Below, piece by piece: positions 36,499 through 44,324 of a stretch of DNA of 64,000 nucleotides; position 1 is the stretch's first letter; each line of letters begins with the position of its first letter. The notes below the pieces were generated by a model. The model was not told the origin of the DNA and did not search any database. It saw only the letters and a list, made by a program, of their open reading frames with translations. The position numbers and the translations under genes were made by a program. Source of the DNA: Bythopirellula goksoeyrii (GTDB lineage Bacteria; Planctomycetota; Planctomycetia; Pirellulales; Lacipirellulaceae); contig NZ_CP042913.1 of assembly GCF_008065115.1 (NCBI RefSeq), positions 4,505,278-4,569,277 of the forward strand, given 5' to 3'.

Positions 36499-39303
36499 AT
36501 GAAGTCTCTATTTTGCTCCTGTAAGATCGCCATATGTGTGCTGTTGGCTATTCCCTGCCATGCTGCGGAAAGCCAATGGGTTCAGACCGGTGCAACGGGC
36601 CGACTCGTCTATGTGCCTGATGCGGAAGGAGATCGCATCATGGAGTTCTCGGACGTTGGTTATCGTGGCCGAGGTATCGAGTTGATTCCCAATGATGTGC
36701 CGACGGTTGTCACTGTCTCTCCCGTTGCCGGCGATGATACGGCCAGCATCCAGGCGGCTATTAACCAAGTCTCGTCGATGCCGCTCGGCTCCAATGGCTT
36801 TCGGGGGGCCGTGCTACTCGAGGCGGGCGACTACGACATCGCCACGAATCTCACTATCAATACCAGCGGAGTAGTCTTGCGAGGGGTAGGCCGTGAGAGC
36901 AACGAAACGGTACTCCACGCCCGAGGTACCGGGCAGCGCTCGCTTATCGAGGTGGAAGGTTCCGGTTCCCAATCGCTCACGGGGTCGACTCGAAACATGA
37001 TCGACAAGGTCGTTCCGGTCGGCTCACGGAGTTTCCGGGTTGATTCGACCTCTGGTTTTACAGTGGGGGATACGGTTCGCGTCACGCGTCCCACGCCCAA
37101 CAATTGGTTCAGTGACCTGGGAATGGATATGATCCCACCTCGTTCCGATGGCGGGACGGTGTACCAGTGGACTGATCCGAACGTCAATATAAAGCTGGAG
37201 TTCGACCGTGTTATCACGCGCATCGAGGGAGACCGCATTTTTGTCGATGCACCGCTCCCCCAATCCTTCGATCAGACCTACGGTGGTGGTACGATCAGAC
37301 GATATACGTGGAACAATCGCATCCAAAACGTGGGAATAGAAAATCTCCGCGGCGAATCAGATTTCACATCTCCCACTGACGAAAACCATGGCTGGGAGTT
37401 TATCTCCATTGATGATGCCCAGAACGTTTGGGTCCAGAATACTTTGTCGAAATATTTCGGCGACTCCGCGGTAGTTGCAAATCCCAGTGCCAAATGGGTG
37501 ACAGTTGATAATGCAATCAATGAAAGTCCCGTGAGTGTCATCACCGGAAGTAGACGCTATACTTTTGATCTCAGCGGCGAACTAGGATTGGTCACCAATT
37601 CGGTGGCTAACGAAGGACGCCACGACTTTGTTAACAACAGCACCCAGCCAGGAGGCCCAAACGTTTTCCATAACTCCGTAGCGCATACTGCCCTCGACGA
37701 AACTGGTCCCCATCAGCGTTGGGCTACCGGTACTCTGTTCGACAACATCACCATCGATGGGGATCAGATCAACGCCCGCAATCGGGGCAATTTTGGCACC
37801 GGCCACGGTTGGGCCGGTGCAAACATGGTGATCTGGAACTCAACGGCCGACAGTTTCATCGTGCAAAATCCGCCAACGTCGCAGAATTGGTTGGTAGGCT
37901 CTGCGGGCACCATCATCGAGGACACAACCTTCGGCCCCCAGCCTCAGGGTTACTACGACCAATCGGGTCCCGGTGCCTCACCCGTCATCGCCGGGGGATC
38001 GACCAGCCTTTACGATGCCCAGATGAATGATTCACGGGACATCCGGGAATATCATGCTCAGGGTACGGGCAAATGGACAGACGGCAATTCTTGGGATCAA
38101 AGTATTGCCCCGGAAGATGCCTATAAAGTCTCGCTGCGAGACTATCTGATCGGTGACATCGATGAATTTGTTTTCGATGGATCAACGAGCGTCGACAATG
38201 CGTTCATCGACCCCGCCTGGGAAACTGCCATCACCACTTCCTCGGCACTGCCAATCACAGGATTCGACAACCTGTCAGGAAATCAGAACGTTGCCTTTAC
38301 GATTCAGCACGCGCTAGACGTCGGTGAAAAGGTCGTCCATGGTTTCGTCGCCCTGGGACTTAAACAAAGTGCCGGCGGGCTGGTGGACACAGACTTTATT
38401 CGCCTGTTCGATACAGACCCAGCTCACAGATTCAACTTTAGCGACCTGGGCTGGGACACCCAGATCGATCAGAGCGGCACATTTGTCGGAGTACTCGACT
38501 TGGGTGCTTATCTAGATCAGCTCCAAAGCGGTGCAGTAAATGTCCAGATCAACGACGATACCGGGGTGGATTGGGCGATCTACACGATTACTGCTGCGAC
38601 CCCGCTCAACGATTCTGCTAGTACGAAGGTATACATCGATGGAGGTGCGGCAATCCAAGTGGATACTGCAGTCGGGTCTATTGGAGAACTCCATCTGGGA
38701 GGGGCAAGCCCTGGAACGCTTGCGTTAGCGAGTACAGGGACCGTATCCATTGCGCACGACTTCACTCAATCCTCGTCGGGCTCTTTGGCATTGGAGCTTG
38801 CTGTGGGAGGCCTTGGTTCGCTCAACGTGTTGGGCAATGCGAATGTAGGAGGAAGCCTAACCGTAGACTTGGACGAACTTCTCTCACCTGCCGCAGGTGA
38901 CACCTTTGAACTCATCTCTGCGAACTCGGTGAATGGAGAATTCCAGCAGACAAATCTTCCTGAGTTAGCTTCCGGCTTAACATGGAATCTAGCTTACAAC
39001 CAAGCTGATGTCACACTCTCTGTGCTTTACTCCGCAGACTTCAATGCCGATGGAACTGTCGACAACTCGGATCTCGTAGACTGGCAAAACGGCTATGGTA
39101 TGCTATCAGCAACTCACCAGGATGGCGACGCGGATGGGGATGGGGATGTCGATGCGGCAGATTTCTTGATGTGGCAGAGGCAATTTGGTAGCTCATCTCT
39201 CCCATCGACACTCTCGGCAAATGTTCCAGAGCCTCACTGCTGTCAACTTCTAGCATCCCTCGTAGTGATTGCCGCACTCACTTGTCGTCCTAGCCCTCTC
39301 TAG
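36499..39303 (+). CDS. Secreted beta-helix protein, candidate polysaccharide lyase, with dockerin
   Basis: Exported protein of about 935 residues from the chosen ATG, which starts a clear signal peptide (MKSLFCSCKIAICVLLAIPC). The longer open frame upstream has no signal-like start. The N-terminal half is a right-handed beta-helix of the pectate-lyase superfamily: DDTASIQAAINQV, FRGAVLLEAGDYDIATNL, VVLRGVGRESNETVLHARG, NHGWEFISIDDAQNVWVQN and DETGPHQRWATGTLFDNIT. I cannot place it in a numbered PL family. A beta-rich region with an autotransporter-like repeat (GSLTVDLDELLSPAAGDTFE) follows, then a two-part dockerin (about 844-897) and a VPEP tail with a short end. It is first in the rightward operon with cupin, PL6 and esterase, divergent from the regulator. 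Confidence 0.8.
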   Translation: MKSLFCSCKIAICVLLAIPCHAAESQWVQTGATGRLVYVPDAEGDRIMEFSDVGYRGRGIELIPNDVPTVVTVSPVAGDDTASIQAAINQVSSMPLGSNGFRGAVLLEAGDYDIATNLTINTSGVVLRGVGRESNETVLHARGTGQRSLIEVEGSGSQSLTGSTRNMIDKVVPVGSRSFRVDSTSGFTVGDTVRVTRPTPNNWFSDLGMDMIPPRSDGGTVYQWTDPNVNIKLEFDRVITRIEGDRIFVDAPLPQSFDQTYGGGTIRRYTWNNRIQNVGIENLRGESDFTSPTDENHGWEFISIDDAQNVWVQNTLSKYFGDSAVVANPSAKWVTVDNAINESPVSVITGSRRYTFDLSGELGLVTNSVANEGRHDFVNNSTQPGGPNVFHNSVAHTALDETGPHQRWATGTLFDNITIDGDQINARNRGNFGTGHGWAGANMVIWNSTADSFIVQNPPTSQNWLVGSAGTIIEDTTFGPQPQGYYDQSGPGASPVIAGGSTSLYDAQMNDSRDIREYHAQGTGKWTDGNSWDQSIAPEDAYKVSLRDYLIGDIDEFVFDGSTSVDNAFIDPAWETAITTSSALPITGFDNLSGNQNVAFTIQHALDVGEKVVHGFVALGLKQSAGGLVDTDFIRLFDTDPAHRFNFSDLGWDTQIDQSGTFVGVLDLGAYLDQLQSGAVNVQINDDTGVDWAIYTITAATPLNDSASTKVYIDGGAAIQVDTAVGSIGELHLGGASPGTLALASTGTVSIAHDFTQSSSGSLALELAVGGLGSLNVLGNANVGGSLTVDLDELLSPAAGDTFELISANSVNGEFQQTNLPELASGLTWNLAYNQADVTLSVLYSADFNADGTVDNSDLVDWQNGYGMLSATHQDGDADGDGDVDAADFLMWQRQFGSSSLPSTLSANVPEPHCCQLLASLVVIAALTCRPSPL

Positions 39304-39335
39304 ATATTGAGCAACGCTTTAAAAGGAGATTCGCG

Positions 39336-40190
39336 ATGCCGTCGCAGGCCTTATTCCGACTCAAAGAATGTTCTGCAATACCTTCTGCTGTCTGCGTTCT
39401 GATGCTGCTCTCCGCACCCATTTGGGCCGTAGAAGCAAGACAGCAACAATTCACCATGAACACCCTCACCGCAGGTGAAGTGTTGATCGAACCGTTGCTC
39501 ACAGGCGAAATACCTGGAGTCGAAGCAACACATATCGCCGTTGCTGGACCGGCATCCTATTCAGAGTCGGCCAACGATGATCATGCACTCGTCCTACTAT
39601 TCGTGGATGGCAAGGGAAAGTTGGAATTCCAAGGCAAGGATTATGAGTTGGTCCCTGAAACGATCGCCATGCCAATCAGCAACGATAAATTGACCGTTCA
39701 CGTTGAAGATGGAGATACTCTCCATGGTCTGGTGATACGCAAGCAATACTCGGAGCAAGATATCGAGGACATGAAAGAGTTTGCTGCACGAGATTCCGAC
39801 GGGATCTATCTGAAGAAATTCACCGATTGCGAATCCTACAAGGAAGCAATCAAAAGCCCCAAGACCACCAGTCGCACGGTGCTTCCTAAAGATCACATTT
39901 CTCGCTGTGCGATGGGAACGGTTGAAACCATGGGGCCGGATGAAGTGGGTGCGCATCGTCACGCGATGCTTGACCAATTATTTCTCGGCTTGTCGAAGAA
40001 CGATTCCATCGTCATTACGGACGACACTGAAACGCCCTTTCCTGAGTTCTCTCTCTTACACATTCCCCTGGGATCGCTACATGGCGTCCGAGTAGAAGAT
40101 GGAAAAAGGATGTACTACATGTGGATGGACTTCTTCCTCACCAAAGAGGGCGAGGAATGGCTCAAAACCCACAAGCCCGACACAAAGTAA
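39336..40190 (+). CDS. Secreted cupin-domain protein
   Basis: Exported protein of 284 residues (signal peptide to about 31) with two cupin-like halves. The second half carries metal-ligand candidates H207, H209 (GAHRHAMLDQ), Q214 and H249 (PLGSLHGVRV); the first half (about 60-135) lacks an obvious metal set. Cupins such as KdgF convert unsaturated uronates to linear ketouronates, and this gene lies between a beta-helix lyase and a PL6 lyase, so a similar job outside the cytoplasm is plausible but unproven. AAAGGAG precedes the ATG. Gaps of 32 bp upstream and 53 bp downstream fit one operon. Confidence 0.8.
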   Translation: MPSQALFRLKECSAIPSAVCVLMLLSAPIWAVEARQQQFTMNTLTAGEVLIEPLLTGEIPGVEATHIAVAGPASYSESANDDHALVLLFVDGKGKLEFQGKDYELVPETIAMPISNDKLTVHVEDGDTLHGLVIRKQYSEQDIEDMKEFAARDSDGIYLKKFTDCESYKEAIKSPKTTSRTVLPKDHISRCAMGTVETMGPDEVGAHRHAMLDQLFLGLSKNDSIVITDDTETPFPEFSLLHIPLGSLHGVRVEDGKRMYYMWMDFFLTKEGEEWLKTHKPDTK

Positions 40191-40198
40191 CTGTCGGA

Positions 40199-40218
40199 CT
40201 GCCCGCTTCAGCGGGCAG
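40199..40218 (+). other. Intra-operon hairpin
   Basis: CTGCCCGC pairs with GCGGGCAG around TTCA right after the cupin stop codon. No T-run follows, so it is better read as an RNA-processing or stability hairpin between cistrons than as a terminator. Confidence 0.55.
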
Positions 40219-40243
40219 CTGAACCATAGTAAGGCTCCACAAA

Positions 40244-41542
40244 ATGAACTTTACAAACACCTTTTTTAACAAACTACTGATCAAGTTCGGCATAGTGCTG
40301 CTCTGGGGAGTATCGATCGCTAAGGCCGAAGACATCCTAGTCGATGATGTACCGGCTCTCGAAGCGGCTCTCGAAACGGCTCAACCTGGCGACAACATCC
40401 TCCTACGCGAAGGAGAGTGGCGAGATGCCAAAATCGTATTCCGAGGCCAGGGCACAAACGCTGCTCCAATCATCTTGAAGGCCGCCACTCCCGGCAAGAC
40501 GGTAATCACGGGCAAGAGCATACTCCGTATGCATGGTGAGTATCTTGTCGTCGAAGGACTGCTGTTCCAGGACCCGGACCCTTCGGTGAGCGATTTGATC
40601 AATTTTCGCTTGGATTCGGACGAGCTTTGCCACAACTGCCGCATGACTGATTGCACCGTGATTGGCACGAAGCAAGTCGATGGCTCGCAAGAGAGTCGTT
40701 GGATGGGGCTCTATGGCTCGGACAATCGAGTCGATCATTGCAACTTCGAGGGAAAGAGCGACAAAGGAACAACTTTCGTCGTCTGGCTGGGCAACGGCAG
40801 TGGCGGCCGACACAGAATCGACCACAACTACTTCGGGCCGCGTGAAAAACTTGGCAAGAATGGTGGAGAAACCATCCGCATTGGAGATAGCAATTCATCG
40901 ATGATCGATGCAAAGTGTGTGATTGAGAAAAACCTGTTTGAGAAATGCAATGGAGAGAATGAGTGTATCTCCAATAAATCCTGTGGCAATATTTATCGTG
41001 ACAACACATTTCTGGAAGTCAGCGGCACGCTGACGCTTCGCCACGGGAACGATTGCCTGGTGGAGCACAACGTCTTCCTTGGAAACAAAGCTCGTGGCAC
41101 TGGTGGCATCCGTATCATCGGCGAGAACCATGTGGTGCGGGGCAACTACCTTGAGAAACTCACTGGTGATGACAGTCGCGCCGGACTTTCTATCATGACA
41201 GGCATTCCCAACTCTCCTCTCAACCGCTATTTCCAGGTCAAAAGTGCACTTGTCGAAGACAATGTGCTGGTCGATTGCGAGCAATCCCTATTGATCGGTT
41301 TGAGCGATGATAAGAATGCCAGTCTACCCCCGGTGGAAACTATTTTCAGGGGTAATTGCATTCACGCTCCAAAATACACCGCTGTCGAAGCTCGGTGCGA
41401 CCTGGATGGGATTACTTGGCTAGACAATCACTTTACTGGGAAAGAATTAGGAATCTCTCCTGTGGATGGGATCAAAACGAGTGATGGCGAGTGGACACCA
41501 CTAGAGGCGATCCCAAGGGCCGAGGTGGGAACAACTTGGTAA
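40244..41542 (+). CDS. PL6 alginate lyase, single-domain
   Basis: Third PL6 enzyme, 432 residues, consisting of signal peptide (1-28) and the catalytic beta-helix only. K245 (ISNKS), R266 (LTLRHGN) and E238/E240 match the catalytic and calcium residues, and NGGETIRIG is conserved. There is no CBM-like domain, dockerin or PEP-CTERM tail, so it should act in the periplasm or be released, in contrast to the two anchored PL6 enzymes of this window. Cysteines are more frequent than in the other two. It is followed after 8 bp by the esterase gene. Confidence 0.93.
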   Translation: MNFTNTFFNKLLIKFGIVLLWGVSIAKAEDILVDDVPALEAALETAQPGDNILLREGEWRDAKIVFRGQGTNAAPIILKAATPGKTVITGKSILRMHGEYLVVEGLLFQDPDPSVSDLINFRLDSDELCHNCRMTDCTVIGTKQVDGSQESRWMGLYGSDNRVDHCNFEGKSDKGTTFVVWLGNGSGGRHRIDHNYFGPREKLGKNGGETIRIGDSNSSMIDAKCVIEKNLFEKCNGENECISNKSCGNIYRDNTFLEVSGTLTLRHGNDCLVEHNVFLGNKARGTGGIRIIGENHVVRGNYLEKLTGDDSRAGLSIMTGIPNSPLNRYFQVKSALVEDNVLVDCEQSLLIGLSDDKNASLPPVETIFRGNCIHAPKYTAVEARCDLDGITWLDNHFTGKELGISPVDGIKTSDGEWTPLEAIPRAEVGTTW

Positions 41543-41550
41543 TTCACCCC

Positions 41551-42537
41551 ATGAAAAAAGTTTATCTCTCACAGAGACGCAGAGACGCAGAGAAAATCTC
41601 AGGTTCTTCTCTGCTGCCTTCGTGTCTCTTCGAGAGTACAATTCTTCTCTTTGCATTCTTCTTTATTGCTCTGATTAGCTTTCCTACTGCTTTGGCTGCC
41701 CAGCAGACGCTTGAAGGGGTTCGTCAATTACTCGATGTCCCCTACGTCTCCAACGGACACGAACGGCAAAAGCTCGACCTCTATTTGCCACAGATCCATG
41801 ACGACAATCCCCGTCCGGTCTTGGTGCGCATTCATGGAGGTGCCTGGAGGCATGGCGATAAGAGTGCACAACGAGGCGTCGCCGGCTATGTCAAACAAGG
41901 CTATATAGGTGTAGCAATCAACTACCGCTTTAGCCAACAGAACATCTTTCCCGCTCAGATCGAGGATTGTAAAGCCGCAATTCGCTGGCTGCGATCCCAT
42001 GCAGAGGATTATGGAATCGACCCGGAGCGAATTGGCGCAGTCGGTTCCTCGGCGGGAGGTCATCTGGCGGCGCTGTTGGGCACGACTGGAGATAGCAGGC
42101 AATTTGATGTCGGCGAGAACTTAGAGTTCTCCAGTGCAGTCTGTGCCGTAGTTGATAACTTCGGCCCGACCGATCTGATGAAGGCTGCCCAAACACCCGG
42201 TTATGAAAGGAAAATGTCTGCGGTGACCCAGTTGTTGGGAGGTACCGTCAACGAAAAAGCAGAGCTGGCCGAGCAAGCGAATCCGATTACTTACATCACT
42301 CCGGCCGATCCACCGTTTCTTATCATCCATGGTGATGCCGACCCGCTTGTACCGCTCAATCAAAGTGAGTTACTCCACTCAGCACTAGTAAAAGCAGGTG
42401 TCGCGTCCGAATTCCATGTTGTCAAAGGCGGAATGCATGGCGGCGACCCCTTCAAAGCAGAACCATTCAAGACCTATCTCAAAAACTTCCTGAAGAATAA
42501 TGTCATGGGCAAACCGACTGCTTCTTTAATCGATTGA
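41551..42537 (+). CDS. Secreted alpha/beta-hydrolase esterase
   Basis: Exported carboxylic-ester hydrolase of 328 residues in the BD-FAE/acetyl-esterase-like group. The oxyanion motif HGGAW is at 95-99, the nucleophile S167 in GSSAGGH, the acid D264 in HGDADPLVP and the base H296 in GGMHGGD, so the triad is complete. A signal-like segment (about 29-50) is preceded by 20 odd residues (SQRRRDAEK) encoded by an intergenic-type DNA repeat. The ATG chosen lies 8 bp after the PL6 stop and has no clear ribosome site. An acetyl esterase would remove acetyl groups that block alginate or pectin cleavage, which fits the operon. Confidence 0.85.
   Translation: MKKVYLSQRRRDAEKISGSSLLPSCLFESTILLFAFFFIALISFPTALAAQQTLEGVRQLLDVPYVSNGHERQKLDLYLPQIHDDNPRPVLVRIHGGAWRHGDKSAQRGVAGYVKQGYIGVAINYRFSQQNIFPAQIEDCKAAIRWLRSHAEDYGIDPERIGAVGSSAGGHLAALLGTTGDSRQFDVGENLEFSSAVCAVVDNFGPTDLMKAAQTPGYERKMSAVTQLLGGTVNEKAELAEQANPITYITPADPPFLIIHGDADPLVPLNQSELLHSALVKAGVASEFHVVKGGMHGGDPFKAEPFKTYLKNFLKNNVMGKPTASLID
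41565..41598 (+). repeat. CAGAGACG-type short repeat inside esterase start
   Basis: The octamer AGAGACGC is repeated head to tail here, flanked by TCTCTCAC and GAAAATCTC. To my knowledge, very similar text occurs in intergenic regions of many unrelated bacteria. Here it has been read into the N-terminus of the esterase. Confidence 0.55.
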
Positions 42538-42822
42538 TCGTGGCAAATAGCAGCAATGAATAATGATAGCAGTCGACATCGAGCATCCCCAATGCAACCG
42601 GTCCGAGGTAAAAAGTTCTTTTATAAGCCCTCTTCGAGCGGTTCCAGCACAAACCACTTAATTGTTAATCTGAGAAGCTTAGGCAGCTTTTGCCTAGCCC
42701 AACAAACGATATTATCCTCAAGGTTGGAACATTCCGAATAACCCTCATATCTGATTCGCCATCGCAGAGGCTGATAACAGGAATTCAGCTCGACCCAGAA
42801 TCAGCTAATAGGGGGTTTTCCA
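42538..42822 (+). promoter_or_regulatory. Intergenic region upstream of outer-membrane gene
   Basis: No gene is visible. A small hairpin (TAGGCA with TGCCTA, around 42680-42695) lies in the leader. The region should contain the promoter of the outer-membrane-type gene; specific elements were not assigned. Confidence 0.4.
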
Positions 42823-44067
42823 ATGCGAAGTTCTTTTCCCGTAGCCACGCTACAAATAGTGCTGACGTTTGTCAGTCTTTTCAGCGTCCAAAACTCATTC
42901 GCTCAATCGAATCAGGTTCGAGGAGCCAATTTTTGGCTATCCCAATCCGATTCACAGAATCAAGTCATGCCAACCAGCGCCGGCTTTGCTAGCGTCCAAG
43001 ACGACCTGGCAGCCGTCCCAGACCAAGGGTACATGCAGCCGGCTCCATACAACATGGGATGCGATCTCGGCCCTGCTCAAGGTTGTTGCGATACTTGCTG
43101 TGATACCTGTTGCGACACTTGCTGCACCGAGTGCTGCTGCTGTCCACCTTGGTGGGCACATCGTTGTTCGGTATTCGGGGAGTTCCTTTATCTCCAACCT
43201 ACCGACGCCGATGTCACGCATGCCCAGCAACAGAACGGCATCGGCGGAGCGGGAACCGTTCCGTTCGGCCAAATCGGTGTCGCTAGTTTGGAACACGAAC
43301 CCGGTTATCGCGTGGGGGGGTCGATCTGCTTGTCGAATTGCTCCAGCATCTTTGGTTCTTACACATTCTTCGAAAGCGAATCGTTCGACTCATTGCTACC
43401 TCCTGTGATCCCTGGCGGCGGCGGAGCAATTGGTTCGCTAGTCCATCATCCGGGAGCTGCGATCACCGCATCTACAGGACCGGTCAATAGTGCCTACAAC
43501 ATTGACTATCAACTTGCTGACTTTGGTATTCGCCGTGTCTGGCGGTCAGGCCCCTGTCAGGTCATCAACTGGAGTGTTGGTGGACGGTACGGGCACCTAG
43601 AACAAGACTTTCTCCAATCTGGAGTCTTCGCGGGCGGTTCCGCCGGCCAGATCGACACTCAGACTGCCATCAGTTTCGATGGCGGAGGTCTCCTGTTTGG
43701 TTTGGATGGCGAACGTCGTTGTGGCGATTGTGGCTTGTCGCTATATGGCAAGATCAATGTCTCACCTATGACGGGACGTTTCCACGCGGATTATTCCATG
43801 ACGAATGTTTCCACCGATGCTCAATTGGCATTGGCCAACTGGCAAGACGACCGCATCACCACCTTGCTTGATTACGAAGCGGGACTGGCCTATTCCTGTG
43901 GAACCTGCGACTGCTTCCGCATTTCTGCAGGCTACACGGTCTACCACTGGTTCAATGCCGTAACGACCGATTCGTTAATCAACGGCGTCCAAGCGGACAA
44001 CTACGTGGACATTAACGGTCCTCTCTCCTTCAGCGGACTGGTTACGCGAGCCGAGTTCCGCTGGTAA
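42823..44067 (+). CDS. Outer-membrane beta-barrel-like protein with cysteine cluster
   Basis: Exported protein of 414 residues with a signal peptide (1-28). After a linker comes a cluster of 13 cysteines between residues 80 and 107, built from repeated CCDT units. The rest (about 115-414) alternates short beta strands ending in Phe-Arg-Trp (TRAEFRW) at the very C-terminus and resembles the planctomycete group related to Legionella-type major outer membrane proteins (FGEFLYLQPTDADV, YRVGGSICLSNCSSIFGSYTFFE, FGIRRVWRSGPC, YEAGLAYSCGTCDCFRISAG). The likely role is a pore or surface barrel. It has its own terminator and is probably monocistronic. Confidence 0.8.
   Translation: MRSSFPVATLQIVLTFVSLFSVQNSFAQSNQVRGANFWLSQSDSQNQVMPTSAGFASVQDDLAAVPDQGYMQPAPYNMGCDLGPAQGCCDTCCDTCCDTCCTECCCCPPWWAHRCSVFGEFLYLQPTDADVTHAQQQNGIGGAGTVPFGQIGVASLEHEPGYRVGGSICLSNCSSIFGSYTFFESESFDSLLPPVIPGGGGAIGSLVHHPGAAITASTGPVNSAYNIDYQLADFGIRRVWRSGPCQVINWSVGGRYGHLEQDFLQSGVFAGGSAGQIDTQTAISFDGGGLLFGLDGERRCGDCGLSLYGKINVSPMTGRFHADYSMTNVSTDAQLALANWQDDRITTLLDYEAGLAYSCGTCDCFRISAGYTVYHWFNAVTTDSLINGVQADNYVDINGPLSFSGLVTRAEFRW
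43084..43131 (+). repeat. Four imperfect 12-bp tandem repeats encoding CCDT
   Basis: Four tandem units of 12 bases (TGTTGCGATACT and variants) encode the CCDT/CCTE cysteine repeats. Synonymous differences between units show the repeat is old enough to have drifted while the cysteines were kept. Confidence 0.8.
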
Positions 44068-44118
44068 GCAGCCGCTTGCGGCTTATCGCCGTAACTCCTT
44101 ACTCCTAAACACTTTCAT

Positions 44119-44150
44119 AGCCCTGGCGGCAGTTCCGCCAGGGCTTTTTT
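44119..44150 (+). terminator. Intrinsic terminator of outer-membrane gene
   Basis: AGCCCTGGCGG and CCGCCAGGGCT form a perfect 11-bp stem around CAGTT and run straight into a six-T tract. It is a textbook terminator about 50 bases after the stop codon. A smaller hairpin (AGCCGC/GCGGCT, 44070-44083) precedes it. Confidence 0.93.
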
Positions 44151-44324
44151 CGTAGTTTGGATAAAAAACACTTGTATCTCCTATTTTACCTAGACTATAG
44201 TAATGGCGCAATCGCTACAGGAGGACTGGGGAGCGGTCCAGCCTAAGGCGCTCGATGATTCTTCGAGATTTGCCAGCTCAAGTGACCACGGAGGGTTCAA
44301 GTCACGAACATCCGGGGGTACATC

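Noticed and set aside
43084-43131. Possible CRISPR or intergenic microsatellite
   Set aside because: The 12-bp units are in frame inside a coding sequence, have no spacers and encode CCDT.
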